A DNA stretch of 19,657 nucleotides from Acidimicrobiia bacterium (lineage in GTDB: Bacteria; Actinomycetota; Acidimicrobiia; IMCC26256; JAENVU01). The notes beneath the pieces were generated by a model that worked only from the letters and a program-made list of their open reading frames with translations, was not told the origin of the DNA and did not search any database. The position numbers and the translations under genes are program-made. Below, one piece after another: positions 14,912-19,657 of this stretch. How positions within the stretch are numbered: position 1 is the stretch's first letter; each line of letters starts with the position of its first letter. The stretch covers positions 1 to 19,657 of the forward strand of contig JAENVU010000080.1 of the NCBI GenBank assembly GCA_016650415.1, given 5' to 3'.

Positions 14912-15654
14912 GGGGTGACGCCGGATTCCCGATCCGGATTGCGTTCACGAAGCAGGGCAAGGTCCGTTTCATCTCACATCGTGATGTCGCCCGGGCGTTC
15001 GAACGGGCGTTTCGGATCGAACAGCTTCCCCTGGCGTTCACGTTGGGGTTCTCGCCGCGTCCGAAGGTGAGCTTCGGGCTGGCGCTCTCGGTCGGACATG
15101 AATCCGACGCGGAGTATCTCGACCTCGAGCTGGCCGAGCCGGTGGCGGTCGAACCTTTGGCCGCGGCCATTTCGGCGGCGTTGCCCGAGGGTATTCACGT
15201 GTTCGACGTCGTGGCGTTGGCCGATCGCGCACCGGCGTTGCAAGAAGCGGTCACCTTGGTCGAATGGAACATCGAGGTGGTCCCCGGAGCGGCGCAGGAA
15301 TCCGGTGTGATCGACGCGAGTCCCGAGCCGGTGGCGGCTCGCGTTGCTGCAGTACTGGGCTCGGACACGCTGGTCGTGGATCGAGTCCGTAAAGGCAAGA
15401 CCACCCAGGAGGACATCCGTCCGGTGATTCGTCGAATCACAGTCTTGGGTGCGAGTGAGCAGGGGACACTGACGACCGTTGAGTTGTCAACCCACCCGAC
15501 GAGTGTGCGGCCGGCCGAATTGGTCGCCGTCATTGGTCAAGAGTTTTGCGAAGGTCGGGTCCGCCGGACTCGGCAGTGGATTGAGCGCGACGGCGAGCGG
15601 TTGGATCCGCTCGCCGCCGACCCGCGCATCGCCCTCGAGGCGCGCGCGTCATGA
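14908..15654 (+). CDS. Radical SAM-linked protein (TIGR03936 / DUF2344)
   Basis: This is a family known only by its link, adjacent or fused, to the TIGR03960 radical SAM protein. The ATG at 14908 overlaps the upstream stop by four bases and gives 248 residues; earlier in-frame Met codons are shadows of that gene. The N-terminal signature is clear: IAFTKQGKVRFISHRDVARAFERAF, then LPLAFTLGFSPRPKVSFGLALSVGHESDAEYLDLEL. The C-terminal half (about 125-248) is less conserved and includes the basic stretch RKGKTTQEDIRPVIRRI. No membrane segment or signal peptide is seen. It probably forms a complex with the upstream enzyme, perhaps presenting substrate, but this is inference. The RNase E/G gene starts 12 bases downstream. 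Confidence 0.85.
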   Translation: MRGDAGFPIRIAFTKQGKVRFISHRDVARAFERAFRIEQLPLAFTLGFSPRPKVSFGLALSVGHESDAEYLDLELAEPVAVEPLAAAISAALPEGIHVFDVVALADRAPALQEAVTLVEWNIEVVPGAAQESGVIDASPEPVAARVAAVLGSDTLVVDRVRKGKTTQEDIRPVIRRITVLGASEQGTLTTVELSTHPTSVRPAELVAVIGQEFCEGRVRRTRQWIERDGERLDPLAADPRIALEARAS

Positions 15655-15666
15655 GAGAAGGCATCG

Positions 15667-17832
15667 ATGTCCGACGAGACCCAGGGGGCTGCACCGGCCT
15701 CCGAACCCATGCGGAGCGCAACACCTCCGCCTGATTCGGCACCCAAGCAGGAAACGCCCGACCCGACATCTCGACCTGCACCATCCGGCGAATCCGCCGC
15801 GGTGTCGCGGCCGCGCCAGTCTGCGCCGCGCGCCGCGAACAGTGAAGCGACCGGTGACACGAACGGTGAGGCGGACGGAAGCGACGGAGCCGGCACCGAC
15901 GGCTCGGGCGCACCGCGCCGTCGACGCCGTGGCTCACGCGGTGGCCGGAATCGCAAGCGTCCGGCCGGTGCCGGTGGCGCGACCACCGGGGGTGCGCACA
16001 GCGGAGATTCCGCTCAGAGCTCCGGCGGCGGGCCCGCCTCGGGGAGCGGAACCGGAGTCGGCAACGCCGATCGAGACGACGATTCCCGGCGTGGCCACAA
16101 CGAACGCGCGACGGCAGATCGCGGTCTGACGACCGAAGACGTCGGCGCCGAGGCTCGCGAGGAAGCGGGGCTGACGACTCCGAGCGCGGAGACCGTTGCC
16201 CGGCCGAAGATCGGCGACTCGCGTCCGGCACCGACGTCCGCGTCGGCCTCCGCCGGTTCGGGGAACGGTGGATCCGGCGGGTCGGACGCGAACAACGGGT
16301 CGGGAGGCGGCGCCAAGAAGCGGCGGCGCCGCGGTGGCCGGAATCGTTCCCGTTCGGGCTCGGGTGGTGGGTCAGGTTCGCGCTCCGGGGCCGGGGCCGG
16401 GGCCGGGAACGGCACGAGCGGGGGAGGGGGCGGCAGCTCTCGCGGTGGTGACCGGGGTTCGGTCGTCACCGCGTCGATCCCCGATGATGACGGATCGGTG
16501 CTCGAAGAACTCGACGAAGAGACGCTCGAGCGGCGCCGCGGTCGGACCCGGAAGGGTCGTCCGACCGGTCGCTACCAGATGATCGTGCACGTCGGCGCCG
16601 AGCGGACGATCCAGATGGGTGTGCTCGAAGGTCGATCGCTGGTCGAGCACTACGTGAGCCGGCCCGAGGACGACGCCACATCGATCGACGGCAACATCTA
16701 CCTCGGGAAGGTCCAGAACGTCCTGCCCGGTATGGAAGCCGCGTTCGTCGACATCGGTACCCCGAAGAACGGCGTGATCTACCAGCGCGACGTCCAGTTC
16801 GACGCGACCGACGTCGAGGGTGAGGGCTCGGGTGGCCCGAAGATCGAGAAGGTGCTGAAGAACGGTCAGGCGATCCTCGTCCAGGTCACGAAGAACCCGA
16901 TCGGGCACAAGGGTGCTCGTCTCACCCAGGACGTGAGTCTCGCGGGCCGGTTCGTAGTCATGGTCCCGAATCAACCCACGACCTACGGCATCTCGAAGCG
17001 CCTTCCGGACGACGAGCGCAAACGGCTGCGCAAGGTGCTCGAAGGCATCCGACCGACCGATGCCGGATTGATCGTGCGCACCGCCGCCGAGGGAGCAACG
17101 GCCGACGAGCTGGCTCGCGACCTCGCTCGGCTCCAGGACCAGTGGCGACAGATCTCGGCGCTCGCGGATAGGTCGAAGTCCGGCACCCTGCTCTACCGCG
17201 AGCCCCCGCTCGTGGTGCGGGTGATCCGTGAGGAGTTCACCAAGGAGTACCGGTCCGTCGTCATCGACGACGAGGACATCTATGCCGAGGTGAAGGCCTA
17301 CGTCGATGCGATCGCGCCCGAGCTCTCCGAACGCGTGGAGCGGTACGAGGATGAAGCACTGCCGATCTTCGAGCGGTTCCACATCCACGAGCAGCTCCAC
17401 AAGGCGCTGGATCGCAAGGTGTGGCTCCCGTCGGGGGGTTCGCTCATCATCGAACGGACCGAGGCCCTGACGGTGGTCGACGTCAACACCGGCAAGAACG
17501 TCGGGAAGTCGAACCTCGAGGACACGGTGTTCGCGAACAATCTCGAGGCGGCCGACGAGGTCGCCCGGCAGCTCCGCTTGCGCGACATCGGCGGGATCAT
17601 CGTGATCGACTTCATCGATATGGAGATCAGGAAGAACCGGGATGCGGTGGTCAAGGGCCTGCGTGAAGCGCTCGCCCGGGACAAGACCCGGACCCAGGTC
17701 TTCGAGATCTCCGAGCTCGGACTGGTCGAAATGACCCGGAAACGCATCTCCGAAGGGCTGGTGGAGGCTTTCTCGGAGACTTGTACTGTCTGTGGTGGCC
17801 GTGGTTTCGTCGTCGACGAGGCCATGCTGTAA
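15667..17832 (+). CDS. rng: Ribonuclease E/G family endoribonuclease with long N-terminal disordered region
   Basis: This endonuclease cleaves single-stranded A/U-rich RNA in mRNA decay and rRNA and tRNA maturation. GAGAAGG precedes the ATG by about 5 bases. Of 721 residues, roughly the first 300 are low-complexity, rich in Gly, Ser, Ala and charged residues. They include two arginine patches, RRRRRGSRGGRNRKR (84-98) and KKRRRRGGRNRSR (217-229), probably RNA- or partner-binding. The catalytic part runs from about 303 with the S1 domain (EHYVSRPEDDATSIDGNIYLGKV region). Metal-binding Asp605 (VVDVNTG) and Asp648 (IVIDFIDME) match E. coli RNase E Asp303 and Asp346. CTVC (706-709) matches the zinc-link cysteines. 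No C-terminal scaffold exists. N-terminal scaffolds are usual in actinobacterial RNase E, so the symbol rne is equally defensible. Confidence 0.93.
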   Translation: MSDETQGAAPASEPMRSATPPPDSAPKQETPDPTSRPAPSGESAAVSRPRQSAPRAANSEATGDTNGEADGSDGAGTDGSGAPRRRRRGSRGGRNRKRPAGAGGATTGGAHSGDSAQSSGGGPASGSGTGVGNADRDDDSRRGHNERATADRGLTTEDVGAEAREEAGLTTPSAETVARPKIGDSRPAPTSASASAGSGNGGSGGSDANNGSGGGAKKRRRRGGRNRSRSGSGGGSGSRSGAGAGAGNGTSGGGGGSSRGGDRGSVVTASIPDDDGSVLEELDEETLERRRGRTRKGRPTGRYQMIVHVGAERTIQMGVLEGRSLVEHYVSRPEDDATSIDGNIYLGKVQNVLPGMEAAFVDIGTPKNGVIYQRDVQFDATDVEGEGSGGPKIEKVLKNGQAILVQVTKNPIGHKGARLTQDVSLAGRFVVMVPNQPTTYGISKRLPDDERKRLRKVLEGIRPTDAGLIVRTAAEGATADELARDLARLQDQWRQISALADRSKSGTLLYREPPLVVRVIREEFTKEYRSVVIDDEDIYAEVKAYVDAIAPELSERVERYEDEALPIFERFHIHEQLHKALDRKVWLPSGGSLIIERTEALTVVDVNTGKNVGKSNLEDTVFANNLEAADEVARQLRLRDIGGIIVIDFIDMEIRKNRDAVVKGLREALARDKTRTQVFEISELGLVEMTRKRISEGLVEAFSETCTVCGGRGFVVDEAML
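16387..16430 (+). repeat. G-rich tract with GGGGCC repeats (quadruplex motif)
   Basis: Three GGGGCC units plus GGG occupy 16387-16407, encoding alternating Gly and Ala (RNase E/G residues 241-247). Two five-G runs separated by one A follow at 16420-16430. Four G-runs with two-base loops meet the canonical G-quadruplex pattern on the coding strand, and so in the mRNA. Confidence 0.8.
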
Positions 17833-17835
17833 TCT
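17830..17835 (+). promoter_or_regulatory. Possible -10 box TAATCT for rplU
   Basis: TAATCT overlaps the RNase E/G stop codon and lies about 40 bases before the rplU ATG. It would give the ribosomal protein genes an internal promoter with a leader of about 33 bases. No matching -35 at proper spacing was found, so support is weak. Confidence 0.3.
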
Positions 17836-17874
17836 CGCACGGTTCTCCCGCAGATCTCGAGGTTCCTACGCGCC

Positions 17875-18183
17875 ATGTACGCAGTGATCGCCACCGGTGG
17901 CAAGCAGTACAAAGTCGAAACTGGTCAGAAGCTTGATGTCGAGCGCCTCGGCGTCGACGCGGGCGACGTCGAGCTTCGTCCCGTTCTTCTCGTCGACGGC
18001 GAGACCGTCCTCGCGACGCCCGCACAGCTCGGAGCGTCGTCGGTGACCGCGAAGGTCGTCGGCGCCGCGAAGGGTCCGAAGATCGACGGGTTCGTCTACA
18101 AGAACAAGTCCAACAATCGTCGGCGCTGGGGCCACCGCCAGCACTACACGACGATCGAGATCACCGCGATTACGAAGGGCTGA
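17875..18183 (+). CDS. rplU: 50S ribosomal protein L21
   Basis: L21 binds 23S rRNA in the large subunit, next to L20. The 102-residue length is standard. It opens with MYAVIATGGKQYKVETGQKLDVERL, the family N-terminus, and contains VTAKVVGAAKGPKI, FVYKNKSNNRRRWGHRQHYTTIEI, the conserved basic C-terminal segment. The upstream ribosome binding site is poor (GAGG about 12 bases away). It is followed after 3 bases by rpmA, the near-universal pairing. Confidence 0.98.
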   Translation: MYAVIATGGKQYKVETGQKLDVERLGVDAGDVELRPVLLVDGETVLATPAQLGASSVTAKVVGAAKGPKIDGFVYKNKSNNRRRWGHRQHYTTIEITAITKG

Positions 18184-18186
18184 TCC

Positions 18187-18438
18187 ATGTCGAAGAAAAA
18201 GGGCGCAGCCTCATCACGGAACGGCCGTGATTCCTCCGCGCAGCGGCTGGGGATCAAGGTCTACAGCGGTACGGTCGTGACTGCGGGAACGATCATCGTT
18301 CGCCAGCGTGGCACCAAGTTCCACCCCGGTCTGAATGTCGGCCGCGGCGGGGACGACACCCTGTTCGCAACCGCGCCGGGTGTGGTCAAGTTCGGTCACC
18401 GTCGCGGGCGCAAGCTCGTCGACATCCTCGTCGACTAG
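18187..18438 (+). CDS. rpmA: 50S ribosomal protein L27
   Basis: L27's N-terminal tail reaches the peptidyl transferase centre. The 83 residues begin SKKKGAASSRNGRDSSAQRLGIK, close to the canonical start after Met. There is no N-terminal extension of the Firmicute type that needs the Prp protease, and accordingly no prp gene lies between rplU and rpmA. Conserved GTIIVRQRGTKFHPG and VGRGGDDTLFA follow. The C-terminus ends LVDILVD. AAGGG ahead of the ATG is a fair ribosome binding site within the rplU end. Confidence 0.98.
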   Translation: MSKKKGAASSRNGRDSSAQRLGIKVYSGTVVTAGTIIVRQRGTKFHPGLNVGRGGDDTLFATAPGVVKFGHRRGRKLVDILVD

Positions 18439-18447
18439 TCGGTCGAC
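18418..18447 (+). repeat. Three GTCGAC palindromes at exact 12-bp spacing across the rpmA stop
   Basis: GTCGAC begins at 18418, 18430 and 18442. The first two lie in 12-base units beginning CTCGTCGAC and encode the LVDILVD end of L27; the third lies past the stop. CGACTAGTCG (18432-18441) is itself a perfect palindrome around the TAG stop. It may be a small tandem duplication or hairpin-forming element. Confidence 0.6.
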
Positions 18448-18485
18448 CGCGGACCACGCGTCTGCAAATCTCCGGAGCGCTTGCG

Positions 18486-19657
18486 ATGTCGAATTTCGTC
18501 GACGAAGCGCAGCTCAATGTGCGCGGTGGTGATGGTGGAGCGGGCTGTATCTCGTTCCGCCGTGAGTCCCACACGCCCAAAGGCGGACCCGACGGCGGCG
18601 ATGGCGGGTCCGGTGGCGACATCTGGCTCCAGGCCGACCGCAACGTCGCGTCCCTGCTCGCGTTTCGTGACCACCCGCACCGCCGGGCCAACTCGGGGAC
18701 GCACGGGTCGGGGAATCAACGGCATGGAGCCTCCGGGGTCGATCTGACGGTGCACGTTCCGGAGGGCACCACGATCCGGGACCACGCGTCCGGCGATGTC
18801 TTGGCCGACCTCGTCGGTCACGGCGACCGCTGGCTTGCGGCCCGCGGCGGACGCGGCGGGAAGGGAAACACCCGGTTCCTCTCGAACGCCCGGCGGGCGC
18901 CGACGTTCGCCGAACAGGGCGAGTACGGCGAGGATCGCTGGCTCGATCTCGAACTGCGGCTCATGGCCGACGCCGCGTTGGTGGGGTTTCCCAACGCCGG
19001 CAAGTCGACGTTGATCGCGGCGATCAGCGCGGCCAAGCCCAAGATCGCGAACTACCCCTTCACCACGCTGGTCCCGAACTTGGGTGTGGTTCGGTTCCAG
19101 GATCACGAGTACGTCGTCGCCGATATTCCGGGCCTGATCGAAGGCGCGGCCGAAGGTCGGGGGCTCGGCCACCGATTCCTGCGTCACGTCGAACGCACCC
19201 GCGTGCTGGTCGTGCTCCTCGACCTTGCGCCCATGGACGGGCGGACGCCCGAGGATCAGGAGCGGATCCTGCTCGACGAACTCGAGCAGTACCGGCCGGA
19301 ACTGTTGACCCGGCCGCGCCTCACCATCGGGACGAAGGCGGATGTCGCCGAGTTCGAGACGGACTACCCCCGTATTTCGGCGGTGACGCATCAGGGCCTG
19401 GACGAGTTCCTCGGTCGGCTGGGCACGCTCATCGCCGACGCGCGTGGATCCGAACCCGAACCGGACAGTTACGTCGTGCATCGCCCGGCGGAGGAAGGCT
19501 TCACCGTGACCCGGGAGCGCGACGGCGCGTACCGCCTTGCCGGCCGCTCGGCCGAGCGCGTCGTCGCGATGGCCGACCTCACGAACATCGAAGCGCTCGA
19601 GTACATCCACCAACGGTTCCGCACGATGGGGGTGGAGAGAGCGCTGGCGCGCGCCGG
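18486..19657 (+). CDS. obgE: GTPase Obg/CgtA (3' end cut by window)
   Basis: Obg is a large-subunit assembly GTPase that also links growth to stringent response. The ATG at 18486 has GGAG 8 bases upstream. The frame stays open for 390 codons to the last base. The Obg fold is glycine-rich as expected (FVDEAQLNVRGGDGGAG, PKGGPDGGDGGSGGD, ARGGRGGKGN). The G domain has G1 GFPNAGKS (167-174), switch I YPFTTLVPNLG, G3 DIPG (213-216), G4 as TKAD (283-286, usually NKxD) and G5 SAV. The C-terminal OCT domain starts near 325 (SYVVHRPAEEGFTV) and is nearly complete, ending in MGVERALARA. Gene order rplU-rpmA-obg is conserved across bacteria. Confidence 0.96.
   Translation, partial: MSNFVDEAQLNVRGGDGGAGCISFRRESHTPKGGPDGGDGGSGGDIWLQADRNVASLLAFRDHPHRRANSGTHGSGNQRHGASGVDLTVHVPEGTTIRDHASGDVLADLVGHGDRWLAARGGRGGKGNTRFLSNARRAPTFAEQGEYGEDRWLDLELRLMADAALVGFPNAGKSTLIAAISAAKPKIANYPFTTLVPNLGVVRFQDHEYVVADIPGLIEGAAEGRGLGHRFLRHVERTRVLVVLLDLAPMDGRTPEDQERILLDELEQYRPELLTRPRLTIGTKADVAEFETDYPRISAVTHQGLDEFLGRLGTLIADARGSEPEPDSYVVHRPAEEGFTVTRERDGAYRLAGRSAERVVAMADLTNIEALEYIHQRFRTMGVERALARA

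Noticed and set aside
18439..18485. Missing prp (ysxB) gene between rplU, rpmA and obg
   Set aside because: L27 here starts in the canonical short form with no cleavable extension, so absence of the processing protease is expected, not a loss.
1..19657. Mobile elements, CRISPR arrays, tRNA or rRNA genes, toxin-antitoxin or defence genes
   Set aside because: Reading both strands revealed no transposase, integrase, repeat-spacer array, tRNA cloverleaf or known defence domain. Spacing is tight and composition appears uniform.

Overview
This is a dense, GC-rich bacterial chromosome segment, almost entirely protein-coding, with no sign of mobile elements, prophage, CRISPR, tRNA or rRNA. Gene content and order point to Actinomycetota. 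The order is clpX-valS-folC, ndk, mreBCD-PBP2-rodA, a radical SAM gene pair, an RNase E/G gene, rplU-rpmA-obg. That is the conserved order I recall from Streptomyces-like genomes. The valine-tRNA ligase is the archaeal-like 'type 2' form usual in actinobacteria, and a mycothiol-type DinB-fold protein is present. Frequent TAGnnT -10 boxes directly before start codons suggest leaderless mRNAs. I lean towards the class Acidimicrobiia, but this rests on general impression and not on a search.

Layout. 1-1107: 3' part of clpX. 1108-1294: a gap with several inverted repeats and a probable leaderless promoter for valS. 1295-5175: valS and folC, translationally coupled by a 4-base overlap. 5266-5928: a small DinB/mycothiol-dependent-isomerase-fold protein. 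5954-6361: ndk on the minus strand, divergent from the next operon. 6483-12938: the cell-elongation operon mreB, mreC, mreD, mrdA (PBP2), rodA, plus an L,D-transpeptidase lipoprotein whose TTG start overlaps the rodA stop. 12965-17832: a radical SAM protein (TIGR03960 type), its partner (TIGR03936/DUF2344 type) and an RNase E/G with a 300-residue disordered N-terminus. 17875-19657: rplU, rpmA and obg, the last cut by the window end.

How the genes fit together. The first block serves protein quality control (ClpX), aminoacylation (ValS), folate polyglutamylation (FolC) and nucleotide balance (Ndk). The middle block is a complete Rod-type lateral wall machine: the MreB filament, MreC/MreD scaffold and the RodA glycosyltransferase-PBP2 transpeptidase pair, with a dedicated 3-3 crosslinking enzyme added. 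The last block concerns RNA decay and ribosome assembly (RNase E/G, L21, L27, Obg). The two radical SAM-linked genes, whose biochemical role is to my knowledge unknown, sit at its head. They are the best candidate here for an undescribed system.

The window is mostly conserved core genome. The departures worth attention are a His-to-Ser change in the ValS HIGH motif, the inverted ndk, the coupled L,D-transpeptidase, a second cysteine cluster in the radical SAM protein, a quadruplex-type G-tract in the RNase E/G gene and the structured clpX-valS gap.
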